From positions 1 through 29,258 of the forward strand of contig CALGGP010000043.1 of NCBI GenBank assembly GCA_937915885.1: 29,258 nucleotides of DNA, given 5' to 3'. Shown here piece by piece: positions 14,648 to 23,367 of this stretch. The notes beneath the pieces were generated by a model. It made no database searches, was not told the DNA's origin, and was given only the letters and a program-made list of their open reading frames with translations. This DNA comes from an uncultured Selenomonadales bacterium (GTDB lineage: Bacteria > Bacillota > Negativicutes > Selenomonadales > Selenomonadaceae). The position numbers were made by a program, and so were the translations under genes. Every line of letters starts with the position of its first letter. Position 1 is the first letter of the stretch.

Positions 14648-17600
14648 GACTCCCTCAAAAGTTTTAAGCCGACCTCAAAATTTTTATCGACCAGTTTGAT
14701 CAGCAGGTCTTTTGCCTCGCGATCGGACTTCCGATTGACGCGCTCGGTTACTCTGTCATGCGCCTCGCCGATATAATACTTGTGCTCGGCAAATTTTTTT
14801 ACAATATCATTCACTCGAACGCTCGGATACCATTGATAAGCATCGCCGTTAAATTTTCGCTCCAACTCCCGACGCACTTCATCATTGTCGGCGAGCAACA
14901 CGCGATATTCTTCGCCGATAATTTTCTCGGCAAATGCCTCTTCGATCCGTCGCTCATCATCGAGCGCCTTCAAATACGTCGGACGCGTCTCGAGATAATC
15001 AATCGAAAACAGCACGTCGCGTTCTTCCGACGACGGCGTCATGATCGTCTCGAAAACTTTTCGCGCCGTCTCATACTCCGACTGCGGCACCATCGCCAAG
15101 ATCGGCGTACGATGCGCTTTCGACCATTCGCGCGGATTTTTATTGCCCGCCGTCTCGCTCCACAGCTCCAAAAGTTTATTTTTAAGTTGCGCGCCCTTCA
15201 ATTTTTTCGCCTGCTCATCGACAATCCTGTGATAAGTTCCCTGCGACGCGGTGAAGGAATTGACGGGCAACGCGCTGTAGAGTTCGTGTATTTCGTCCTC
15301 ATTCAAACCGTCGAGCTGATACGAATATTTATCGCGCAAAATCCTGATCACATCGGACATCGCGCCATGAATGAGCGCCGCATCGTCGACAAGCTGTCGC
15401 AAAAAATCCGCGCGGATGCTCTGCGGAATCTCGCCGCGCTCAACCAACTTTTTTAACATCGCAAGAAAATTTTTCAGTGCCGGATAATATTCCGCAATGA
15501 CGTCGGCGGGAATTTTTAAATCGAAGCGGCACTTATTCTGCCAACTCTGCACACACGCGTTGAGCGATTGCCCCCCGACGCCGAATTTTAGACTCTCGAC
15601 AATGATCTTGTAATCGACGATCAACTTCTGTAAATCCTCAGCGGCAGTCTCGCGATCGCGCAACCATATCCCATCGCCCGAAGTCAGACGCCTTTGACAT
15701 TCCGCGATCGGATCGTCGAGCCCGATCTGCCGCGCCAAATCGAAAATCAGCCCGTCCTCGAACTGCGTCAAGAACTCGGTGAAAATCTCGCGTCCGCGTT
15801 GAGCCGTGAGATATTTTTTCAGATCGTAAAACGCCGACGGATTGTCCGACAAAAATTGCCCCGCGCGCTCCGCCAACGCCGACACGCTCAGCTCTTGTTT
15901 CGAGTTGGCGATCTCCGCGACCAGCCCCAAAAATTTTTTGTACCGATCGTCCGCCCCGTCGACGTAACACCAGAACGGATAACCCAAATTTATTAGTTTC
16001 AGCCGAAGTTTTTGCGCGCTCTGCTCGACCGACACATCCTCCGACACGCCGAAAATCTCCGTCGCAAACAACATGAACTGCCGCTGATTGGGCGACATGA
16101 TCTCGAGATATTTCGGGCGATAATTTTTTCGGGGCGTCAACGCTTGACTGATGCTCTCGCCGATGCACTCCGACAGCTTCTCAACCGTCATTGCCCCGCC
16201 CAAATTCCCGTCGATGCCCGCGCTGAATCGGTACGGATCGGCGGCGTATTCTTTCATCAAAAATCCCGTCAACGCGCTGTAAATATTCAACGGCATGAAT
16301 CCGCGCTCGAGCAGAAATTCAAAAATGTCGTCGAAGGACACCCGCACATTTTTTTCGATCTCACTCTCGATGAACGCGTCCAACTCGATTTTTAAGCGCG
16401 AAATGCTCAAATCCGAATAAGCCTGCCAATATTTTCCGCTCGTCTGCCACACGTCGCCTAAGATCGCTCGAATCGATTTCTCATAGGGCATGTTTGTTGT
16501 CTTTTGCGTTATGCCAAACGACGCCATCTTTTTCCATTGACCCGGCGCAAACAACGTGTCGGTGATGTCGGCGTCGTCGAATGAATACGGATAAAGCCGA
16601 CGAACGTTGTCCTTCAACGCCTCGATGATCTGAACCGAGTTCTGACAGGAAATTCTCCGACGCGCCTCGTCCTCATTCGCCGTCGACGGATAATAAACAA
16701 ACGAGCCCGTCTCGAACGAATTGAGCCATTCCCTTAAACAATCGGCGGCGTTGTCCCTCATCTTGTCGGCAAGCGCATTGTCTTTGCCGCGCCAATATTT
16801 TTCGTTGGCGGAGTTTTCGACCCACCGATTGAAAATCTCCCGCCCGATCAAATTCGTCGACGCGTCTATGAAAACCAACTCGTGATAGCGCCCGTTGCGA
16901 ATCGCGCCGCCGACCAGATTATAAATTTTATGCTGCTCGTCCTCGTTGCGCGCAAAGCACACAATTGCCTTGATGTGGTAATCGGAATCTTGATTGGTGG
17001 TCCGATTGATCGTTAGCGTGAAATTGTCGGCGGTGACGGCAATCAACTCATAACGCGCCTTTTGCGCCGGCTTCAACGGTATCGTCTCAAGCAGCTTGGC
17101 ACTCTCGACGAGCTCGGCGGTTCGCACTTTTTCTATGATCGATTTCTTCTGCCGCTCGATCTCCGCCACGTCGCCGCTCAACGACATTGCCGCAAACGTC
17201 TCAACTTTGCCCGGTCTCTTGAACAAAATCTCCTTGCGTATCAGATCGTTTGCGATCGACACGGCAAGTCCGTTATCCATCACGTCGACGCCGGCGAATG
17301 CCAGCTCCAAATTTTGTTCCGTCGGTCGGAAAATCGACACTCCGCCGCGCGCCTCTTGATCGATCGCTTGAAACAACAAAATCGTCTTCAACACCGATTG
17401 CTCGTTCGGAGTTAAATTGTCCCGACTCAACGCATACGAGTCGAGAATCGCGCGGATCGACGGCTTCAAATTCATTCGTCCGACATCGCCGCCGTGCTCG
17501 TCCGTGCCGCTCTCATAAAAAAAGTTCCACAGATAATCGATCGTTAGAAGATCGCCGTTGAGCGGGCTCTTCTTCGCGATAAAATCTTGGAACGCCTCAA

Positions 17601-18837
17601 TGTTCGGGTCGCTGTTCTTTATGAAATTAAAAATGCTCCGCTGATTGGACGCAAAATATGACGCAAGATTTTTCAACAGAATCGCAGTCATCGGATGAAT
17701 CGGCAGAATGTCTGTCAAAATTTTTTCGTCGCGTATCTTGACGAACTCCATGACGATCTCGCGCGGTTGCCTGGTTCGATCGCCGAGCGCGGAGACAAGA
17801 CCGCTCCATTCGTTTTTTGCCTCGGGCTTGATCTTCAACGCATGCCCGATCAGCTCGAGCGCAATGTTGTCGGGCATCGTGACGTTCGCATGAATAAATC
17901 TGTCGCTGACGATGCGGAACGCCTGATCGCCTTCGCCCGTAAGACTTTCCGATTGATGCGTCGCGATCACCAGATAAAACGGCGCCTCGTTCGACAGCTC
18001 CGCCAGCCGCTGAAACTCGTCGAGATTGTTTCGATTGTGCCCGAAGAACTTCGAGAACTCGTCCCAAAACAAAACGATCGCCTTCAGCTCATTCGCCTTG
18101 ATGACTTCGATGATCCAATCGATCAAATCTTTCATGTCGATGTTGAACGCGCGGATGCCTTCATTTTCGCCGAGCCTCAAAATTTCCTCGACGAGCTGCG
18201 ACACTTCCGATTGAGGATTTTTCAAGCGCTCGATGATCTCTTCGGCGCTCCGACTCACCAACGTTGCCGACGTTCGGTATTCGGGCTTTCGGATTTTCGC
18301 GCGGAACATCTCCAAATTCGCCGCGTCCGACTCGAGCCAACTTGCGATCTTCCCGCGCAAAGTTTTCGCCCCGTCGAATTTGCAACCGTTCTTTTTGAGC
18401 GCGGCAGTCAACGTCTCGAAGACGGCGAACACCAATTTTTGGGTCGAGGTGATGTCGCCCGTCGAATACCGCGACGCCGTCACGATCCGCCCGTTGCGCT
18501 CCGCGCGGAGCCGTTCGCGCAAATCGATCTCATCGCGCAGATTATCATACTCGTCGAAGTACGCATCAAACTCTTCGTCCGAGCACGACAACAAATTCTG
18601 CATCATCCACAGGATCCGCGACTTGCCCGTGCCGTAGGAACCCTCGAGCCACAGACTTTTTTTCTTCGCGCGCGACAACATTTGCTCCGTCAACTTCAAC
18701 AGCGCGACGATGTCTTTGTGCGGGAAAGTGTACTGCCATTTATTTTTCGGGTCCTTGATCGAGCTCTCGTTGATCTCGGGGTAATATCCCTCGTCTATCG
18801 CGAAGTACTCAGCATATTTATTCGGTTCAAATGACAA
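14644..18837 (-). CDS. brxC: BrxC/PglY-family P-loop ATPase of BREX type 4
   Basis: A giant ATPase, about 1,397 aa, somewhat longer than typical BrxC/PglY. The opening YFAIDEGYYPEINESSI, then KWQYTFPHKDIV, is characteristic of the family. Walker A is GSYGTGKS (66-73) and Walker B IVLFWDEF (D259, E260), followed by a sensor-like FYLVIATHQSE. The remaining 1,000 residues are mostly helical with no recognised enzyme fold. The TTG at 18837 has AGAGGTGG 5 nt upstream; an in-frame GTG at 18846 lies inside that site and is less likely. The gene starts 12 nt after the brxP stop, and the next start overlaps its stop. BrxC is the central ATPase of BREX and is thought to act with the modification complex on DNA. 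It contains two copies of TCCGCGCGGA (15407, 18500). Confidence 0.88.
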   Translation of the reverse strand: MSFEPNKYAEYFAIDEGYYPEINESSIKDPKNKWQYTFPHKDIVALLKLTEQMLSRAKKKSLWLEGSYGTGKSRILWMMQNLLSCSDEEFDAYFDEYDNLRDEIDLRERLRAERNGRIVTASRYSTGDITSTQKLVFAVFETLTAALKKNGCKFDGAKTLRGKIASWLESDAANLEMFRAKIRKPEYRTSATLVSRSAEEIIERLKNPQSEVSQLVEEILRLGENEGIRAFNIDMKDLIDWIIEVIKANELKAIVLFWDEFSKFFGHNRNNLDEFQRLAELSNEAPFYLVIATHQSESLTGEGDQAFRIVSDRFIHANVTMPDNIALELIGHALKIKPEAKNEWSGLVSALGDRTRQPREIVMEFVKIRDEKILTDILPIHPMTAILLKNLASYFASNQRSIFNFIKNSDPNIEAFQDFIAKKSPLNGDLLTIDYLWNFFYESGTDEHGGDVGRMNLKPSIRAILDSYALSRDNLTPNEQSVLKTILLFQAIDQEARGGVSIFRPTEQNLELAFAGVDVMDNGLAVSIANDLIRKEILFKRPGKVETFAAMSLSGDVAEIERQKKSIIEKVRTAELVESAKLLETIPLKPAQKARYELIAVTADNFTLTINRTTNQDSDYHIKAIVCFARNEDEQHKIYNLVGGAIRNGRYHELVFIDASTNLIGREIFNRWVENSANEKYWRGKDNALADKMRDNAADCLREWLNSFETGSFVYYPSTANEDEARRRISCQNSVQIIEALKDNVRRLYPYSFDDADITDTLFAPGQWKKMASFGITQKTTNMPYEKSIRAILGDVWQTSGKYWQAYSDLSISRLKIELDAFIESEIEKNVRVSFDDIFEFLLERGFMPLNIYSALTGFLMKEYAADPYRFSAGIDGNLGGAMTVEKLSECIGESISQALTPRKNYRPKYLEIMSPNQRQFMLFATEIFGVSEDVSVEQSAQKLRLKLINLGYPFWCYVDGADDRYKKFLGLVAEIANSKQELSVSALAERAGQFLSDNPSAFYDLKKYLTAQRGREIFTEFLTQFEDGLIFDLARQIGLDDPIAECQRRLTSGDGIWLRDRETAAEDLQKLIVDYKIIVESLKFGVGGQSLNACVQSWQNKCRFDLKIPADVIAEYYPALKNFLAMLKKLVERGEIPQSIRADFLRQLVDDAALIHGAMSDVIRILRDKYSYQLDGLNEDEIHELYSALPVNSFTASQGTYHRIVDEQAKKLKGAQLKNKLLELWSETAGNKNPREWSKAHRTPILAMVPQSEYETARKVFETIMTPSSEERDVLFSIDYLETRPTYLKALDDERRIEEAFAEKIIGEEYRVLLADNDEVRRELERKFNGDAYQWYPSVRVNDIVKKFAEHKYYIGEAHDRVTERVNRKSDREAKDLLIKLVDKNFEVGLKLLRES

Positions 18838-18849
18838 CGCCGCCACCTC

Positions 18850-19626
18850 TTAACGGTCAAACAAACTCAACACATCGCGGGAAGCTTTCTCCGCCGTGAG
18901 CGAAATTTTTTCAAGGTCGTGCGTGAAGGTCGCGTTGATGTAGTCGGGATAATTCGTCGACAGCCCGTTTAAAAACTGCTGCATTTCCTCGCGATCGATG
19001 CCGAAAATCGTCGTCGGACTCACGCCGGCGGACTCCGCATCGTTCATCAGCCGCGTCAACGTGAATTGATACCAACCGTCGGTCGCCTCGGCGAATTTAT
19101 ACAGCGCGTAGAGGATCACTCGTCCGTCGTCGACCTTCGCCTTCGTGCGTTTCAACGTCGACAGATTGTTTCGCTCGTCGCTCGTCGTCGTCCCGAAGTT
19201 CAGCGCCGTGCCGAGCGGCGTCTCACACAACCGTTTAAACGCCTTGGCGATCGACTTTGAATCTTTAACGGAGACTTCGACCGAGCGTAATTTTTCTTCG
19301 ACGGTTTCACGTGAAAATCCTTCATCGACCGACAAATTTTCTACGTACCAACGCATTTGCGGGTTGTTATAGACGAGATTGATCAAGATCAGCGCCCACG
19401 CCGTCGGCTCATTCCAACCGATTTTTTGTATGAGCGCGGTAAAATCCGTGGCGCTCTTCGTCTTCCGATCCGCCAGCTCGGCGTCAAACAAAAACCGTCT
19501 AAAAAAATCGAACTGACACTTCCCCAACATATTTTCTTTCATGAAAGCATTCGGTTGATCGAAAAAATTTTTGATCCACTCCGGCTTGGGAGCATGATCA
19601 GCAAAGGTATTCAGGCTTCGTTTCAA
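18850..19626 (-). CDS. brxP: BrxP C-terminal part, separated by a frameshift (possibly separately translated)
   Basis: The frame from 18850 carries the typical C-terminal region of BREX type 4 PAPS-reductase-like proteins (IGWNEPTAWALILINLVYNN, then MRWYVENLSVDEGF and LCETPLGTALNFG), also similar to DUF4007. Read upstream, the same frame continues to the A10 run and supplies the second iron-sulfur half (CIHCLECHNINRGC) missing from the preceding gene. It is therefore the displaced end of one ancestral brxP. However, AAGGAG (19640-19635) stands 8 nt before an in-frame TTG at 19626, so a free 258-aa C-terminal protein could be made. Either a single frameshifted gene or a split gene pair is possible. 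The downstream neighbour brxC starts 12 nt later. Confidence 0.7.
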   Translation of the reverse strand: MKRSLNTFADHAPKPEWIKNFFDQPNAFMKENMLGKCQFDFFRRFLFDAELADRKTKSATDFTALIQKIGWNEPTAWALILINLVYNNPQMRWYVENLSVDEGFSRETVEEKLRSVEVSVKDSKSIAKAFKRLCETPLGTALNFGTTTSDERNNLSTLKRTKAKVDDGRVILYALYKFAEATDGWYQFTLTRLMNDAESAGVSPTTIFGIDREEMQQFLNGLSTNYPDYINATFTHDLEKISLTAEKASRDVLSLFDR

Positions 19627-19682
19627 GGATTTATCTCCTTCCAATGACAGTTCCGTTGATTGATACAGAAGGCAGCCCCTAT

Positions 19683-21140
19683 TTATATTGTGGCACTCCA
19701 GGCAGTGAATGCATTTTTTTTTTCGATGTGGAGCCCGTCCTTGAATGAGATTGCCCCTTGCCGACAATTCGACTCGCACACGCCGCACCCGACGCACGCC
19801 GCCGTTTTATGGAAGATCGACTTAAAAGTTTTCATCGCGGGCGTCTTGTCGTAGACGGCGCTGACTTTCGCGACGACGCTTTTATCCTCGAGCACGTTGA
19901 CTTCGTAAGGAAAGTCGGGCTCTCCGATCGTCTTGATCCACTCGCGCCAATCGGTTTTCGGATCGGCGACGGTGATGTAGAGATACCCGGCGGAAATTTT
20001 TTCGCTGTAATTTGTCACGGGGCTTTTCAAATCTCTGCCGTTCTTCCGATTGACCCAGCCGCCGTTGGCAATGTATGAATCAATATTTTCGTCGACAACG
20101 TTGTCGGCAATGTACTTCGTAAATCTGTCGACTTCGGCGGGATAAGCATCGCGGCGAAAAAAAACCGACCTGCCGCTCGTCATCGGGCACATCAGACAGC
20201 CCGCGCGCCCGTTGCCTTTCTTGTAGCACTCGTTGATCGGCAGCCCGAACATAAAAATATACAGCCAAATTTCCGCCGCGCCCCATTCCAAAATCGGATT
20301 GACAGAATACTGACCGCGTTGTTTCTTGCCGACATTCTCAACATCATACTCCGAACGCCGTTTGCTTTCATCACCGCGAACGCCGACGAAATCAGCGCCG
20401 ACGAAATTCGTCTTGCCTAAAATCTCTCTGATCTTCAACGTCTGAGGGGCGGCTTTGTGCACCGAGCAGCACCAACGCAAAACCGTCGACGGCGGACCGA
20501 AAAGTTTCCAACTTTCCTCGGGATCCAACGCCGACGCGGCACGATAAAAGCCGATGCCTTCAGCCTTGCATTGCTTTTCAACGGCGTCGACGACGGTGTA
20601 AGTGTCGGGAAATTCCATGCGCGTGTCGCCGAAGACCACGATGAATGACGTCTTCGGGAGCGCCTGCTTGACCAAATCCAACAGGACGACGGAGTCTTTA
20701 CCGCCGCTGAACGCCACGTGAAAACAGTCGAGCCGCGTTCGATTGCGCCGCCAATAACCGTAGATGCGTTTGATGGTCGACTGCCGCAGATTTTCAAGCA
20801 GCTCAAAATTTTTCGCGGACATCGCCCGCAGATCGATCGGCAGGAGCGTCTCACCTTGAGGCAAGCCGTTGACGCCGTCGACCTCGACGAACTCAAGTTG
20901 AGGCGCCTCGTAAAGTGAGCCGCCTTTGACGACGGCAATTTTTTTGCCGCGATAAAAATAATTGCCGGACTCCGCCCAAAGGTACGGCACATCATTTTGA
21001 TCGTCGTAAATCCAACGGCGATCGAAACCCAAAATGTTCATCTCAGCGGCGTATATCGGACGCGGCTCCTTGGAAAATTGCGCGTCGACGTCCGTCAACA
21101 ACAGACCGCCCGTTTCTTCGTCAAAAATATACTTATACAT
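19683..21140 (-). CDS. brxP: BrxP N-terminal part: PP-loop (PAPS reductase/DndC-like) enzyme with ferredoxin domain, frameshifted
   Basis: An adenine-nucleotide alpha-hydrolase of the PAPS reductase/DndC type. The N-terminus (FDEETGGLLLTD, KEPRPIY, WIYDDQNDVPYLWAE) is that of BREX type 4 BrxP. The ATP-pyrophosphatase loop is AFSGGKDSVV (S145-S150). WCCSVHK and GCLMCPM supply cysteines for the 4Fe-4S cluster seen in DndC-like sulfurtransferases. A ferredoxin domain begins at CVGCGVCESNC (C449-C459). In the present frame the protein ends 26 residues later in an unrelated tail after GLHIEKK. An extra A in the A10 run (19714-19723) would continue it into the second CxxCxxC half and the C-terminal region at 18850-19626. 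Start ATG at 21140; its ribosome binding site is weak. The gene begins 16 nt after the 577-aa gene. Confidence 0.85.
   Translation of the reverse strand: MYKYIFDEETGGLLLTDVDAQFSKEPRPIYAAEMNILGFDRRWIYDDQNDVPYLWAESGNYFYRGKKIAVVKGGSLYEAPQLEFVEVDGVNGLPQGETLLPIDLRAMSAKNFELLENLRQSTIKRIYGYWRRNRTRLDCFHVAFSGGKDSVVLLDLVKQALPKTSFIVVFGDTRMEFPDTYTVVDAVEKQCKAEGIGFYRAASALDPEESWKLFGPPSTVLRWCCSVHKAAPQTLKIREILGKTNFVGADFVGVRGDESKRRSEYDVENVGKKQRGQYSVNPILEWGAAEIWLYIFMFGLPINECYKKGNGRAGCLMCPMTSGRSVFFRRDAYPAEVDRFTKYIADNVVDENIDSYIANGGWVNRKNGRDLKSPVTNYSEKISAGYLYITVADPKTDWREWIKTIGEPDFPYEVNVLEDKSVVAKVSAVYDKTPAMKTFKSIFHKTAACVGCGVCESNCRQGAISFKDGLHIEKKNAFTAWSATI
19714..19723 (-). other. A10 homopolymer at the brxP frameshift
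   Basis: Ten T on the plus strand, ten A in the mRNA sense. Reading GAA followed by the A run with 10 A leads to a short wrong tail. With 11 A (or 8) the frame enters KCIHCLECHNINRGC, completing the ferredoxin pattern. Such A runs are prone to polymerase slippage during transcription, replication or sequencing. Confidence 0.85.
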
Positions 21141-21156
21141 AACGTTGTCTAATTCT

Positions 21157-22890
21157 TTACCGTCTCAAAAAATCCTTCGACCGCTCGATAATTTTGTCGA
21201 TCACACCGCCGACGCGATTCTTACGATAGCCTTGCTCGATCAAAAAATTTTCGACGGCGGATTGCTCGAGCGGGACGTGATCCTGAACGATGATTGCGGC
21301 TTGCACGTCGATATAATCATTGAAGTGCATCGAACGGGGATAAACGGCGCCGATGTTGGCGCTGTTGGCGGCGGGCGCGGCGAAAGTGTATTGACGGCTG
21401 AACTTCCGCAAAAAACTTTCGAGCAGGAACAAATTCCACGAGAAGCCGTCGACGGGCGGGAAGCCCGTGAAGCTGTTGACGGCGCGGATCGGAATTATTT
21501 TGTCCCGAACGAACGGCGTCAGAGAGTCGTCGATGCCGTCAACGTCGAAACGGATCAGAAAATCCTCGACGAATAAATTTTTCTCCGCGCGGATCATGAT
21601 CTCATGCGCATTGTCCAACGCCGCCTTACGATCAATGCCCAACTCGCCGGCGCATGCCATCAGCTTATCATAGGACAGTTCCTCGTGGTCGAAGATAAAT
21701 TTTCGCAGACGCGCGGTCGGCACTCCACGCTTGGACGAGCGATCGCCTTTTTTAAACAGTCGCTTACCGCGCCGCGTAAAATTGTCGGCTAAAAACTGCT
21801 CACAAATCAGCGCGCGCAAACGTTTGTCGTCGAGCGCGGGATTGAGCGCGGCGTTCGACTCAAACTCGTACTCGTCGAACTCGGCAAAACCGTCGGTGTC
21901 GATGCGCAACGATATCTGCCGCTTGACTGCATCAATCTCGTCCGCATCGAAGGCGATCCGATCGACGGGCAAATATTTATCGTTGTTCGTCGGAAAATAT
22001 TTTTGAGCGTCGGACAATTCCTCGGCAATTTTTTTCGACGGGATATAGGGCAATCGATTTTGAACGTCGTCGATCGACAGCGACTTATCGGTCGAACCAA
22101 AAATCCGCTTGATCACATCGGCGGGGCTCGTCGCTCCGTCCGTCGCGCAAAACTCATCGAAACAATAAATGCTTGCGTCGACGTCGTTATGAGTATTATC
22201 GTTGACGGCGGGCATGTCGGCGGTGATACGATCCCCGCGCGGCTTGTCGGCAATCGGAGTATCAAAATCGCCTTCGATGGTGCCTTTATTGAGACGCTCC
22301 TGCCCTATCGTTTCGAGACTCGGGCGATTGGTCACCAATTCCGCTAACAGTGCATAGCGCGCGTTGACGGCAGGCGTGTAATTCTTAGTCGAAGGCGAAT
22401 AACACGTGAACGCCGCCAATTCAATAGCGTCAAGCAACTCCGAGTCGCTCATTTTAGACGCCGCCTTTTCAAGATCAATCGTCCCGTCGGCGCCTTCAAA
22501 CTGGCACTCCCCCTGCAACTGTTCAAGCCTGCGCGCGTTCCGCATCAAAATTTTTTTCAAGACCTCGGGCGAAAAAATATGCATCTGCTTGAAAAAATCC
22601 GCATGCCGTTCGAAGATGGCGACGTAGTAAGCGACGGAGTGATTTTCCAAAATGCCGTTGACGAGGCGCACAATGTTATCGGCGTCGGCGTCGGAGATGA
22701 AATAAAAACGTCCGCCGCACTCGACGCCGTTCGATTGAATGATGTCGGCGATGTAATTCCTCAAGACGTTTTCGTGCTCGGGGCTTGACAAAATCCGCAT
22801 GACTTTGCCGATGTCAATGAAGTCGTTGCGAATGCCGTTGGGAAAATTATTTTTGATGATCTCGATGATGGTCTCTGTAATGTCCTGCAT
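21157..22890 (-). CDS. Uncharacterised 577-aa protein leading the BREX-like locus
   Basis: No named family recognised. The N-terminal 100 residues are helical with a winged-helix look (ETIIEIIKNNFPNGIRNDFI, then RNYIADIIQSNGVECGGRFYF). A low-complexity acidic middle (about 195-240) follows, then further small helical modules around 240-420. The C-terminal 150 residues have a distinctive pattern (RDKIIPIRAVNSF, FPPVDGFSWNLFLLESFLRKF, SMHFNDY, ENFLIEQGY) that I recall at the end of other uncharacterised bacterial proteins. The repeated winged-helix look suggests nucleic-acid binding or regulation; this is inference. The ATG at 22890 has GGAGG 9 nt upstream, and that GGAG is part of a TCCGCGCGGA palindrome. 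The stop lies 16 nt before brxP, so it is the first gene of the locus. Confidence 0.8.
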   Translation of the reverse strand: MQDITETIIEIIKNNFPNGIRNDFIDIGKVMRILSSPEHENVLRNYIADIIQSNGVECGGRFYFISDADADNIVRLVNGILENHSVAYYVAIFERHADFFKQMHIFSPEVLKKILMRNARRLEQLQGECQFEGADGTIDLEKAASKMSDSELLDAIELAAFTCYSPSTKNYTPAVNARYALLAELVTNRPSLETIGQERLNKGTIEGDFDTPIADKPRGDRITADMPAVNDNTHNDVDASIYCFDEFCATDGATSPADVIKRIFGSTDKSLSIDDVQNRLPYIPSKKIAEELSDAQKYFPTNNDKYLPVDRIAFDADEIDAVKRQISLRIDTDGFAEFDEYEFESNAALNPALDDKRLRALICEQFLADNFTRRGKRLFKKGDRSSKRGVPTARLRKFIFDHEELSYDKLMACAGELGIDRKAALDNAHEIMIRAEKNLFVEDFLIRFDVDGIDDSLTPFVRDKIIPIRAVNSFTGFPPVDGFSWNLFLLESFLRKFSRQYTFAAPAANSANIGAVYPRSMHFNDYIDVQAAIIVQDHVPLEQSAVENFLIEQGYRKNRVGGVIDKIIERSKDFLRR

Positions 22891-22913
22891 TTTAGACAGC
22901 CTCCGCGCGGAGC

Positions 22914-22946
22914 AAAAAAAATCGGACGCCCGCTCGAGGGACGCCC
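22914..22946 (-). terminator. Terminator of rplM-rpsI
   Basis: On the minus strand GGGCGTCC (22946-22939), a 7-nt loop and a second GGGCGTCC (22931-22924) can pair with itself through six Watson-Crick and two G-U pairs, followed by G, A and T8. On DNA it looks like a direct repeat, but as RNA it is a good intrinsic terminator for the minus strand only. It ends just 24 nt before the start codon of the defence locus. Confidence 0.75.
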
Positions 22947-22959
22947 TTTTAAATTTATA

Positions 22960-23352
22960 TCAACGTTTCGAGAACTGCGAAGCCTTACGCGCTTTCTTGA
23001 GACCGTACTTGCGACGCTCCTTTTCGCGCGGATCGCGAGTCACGAAGCCCGCCTTCTTGAGCGCCGGACGCAAGCCGTCGTCGAGCTGCATCAGCGCACG
23101 CGTGATCCCATGACGGATCGCTCCCGCCTGCCCCGTCGTGCCGCCGCCTTTTACTCCAACGATCACATCATACTTGTCGTTCATCTCCGTCAAGACCAGC
23201 GGCTGACGAATGATCAGCTCGAGCGTCTTCAATCCGAAGTATTCTTCCATCGGACGCCCATTCACCGTTACTTTACCGTCGCCCGGCACCAACCGAACGC
23301 GCGCGACTGAAGTTTTGCGCCGACCCGTGCCGTAATATTGTACCTGTGCCAT
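22960..23352 (-). CDS. rpsI: 30S ribosomal protein S9
   Basis: A 130-aa protein with the family opening YYGTGRRKTSVARVRLVPG, the central GGGTTGQAGAIRHGITRAL segment and the basic C-terminus ending SKR that reaches the ribosomal P site. The ATG at 23352 has GAGGTGA about 7 nt upstream and starts 15 nt after rplM, the conserved L13-S9 pair. A terminator follows directly. Confidence 0.99.
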   Translation of the reverse strand: MAQVQYYGTGRRKTSVARVRLVPGDGKVTVNGRPMEEYFGLKTLELIIRQPLVLTEMNDKYDVIVGVKGGGTTGQAGAIRHGITRALMQLDDGLRPALKKAGFVTRDPREKERRKYGLKKARKASQFSKR

Positions 23353-23367
23353 TTATTGTTCACCTCA

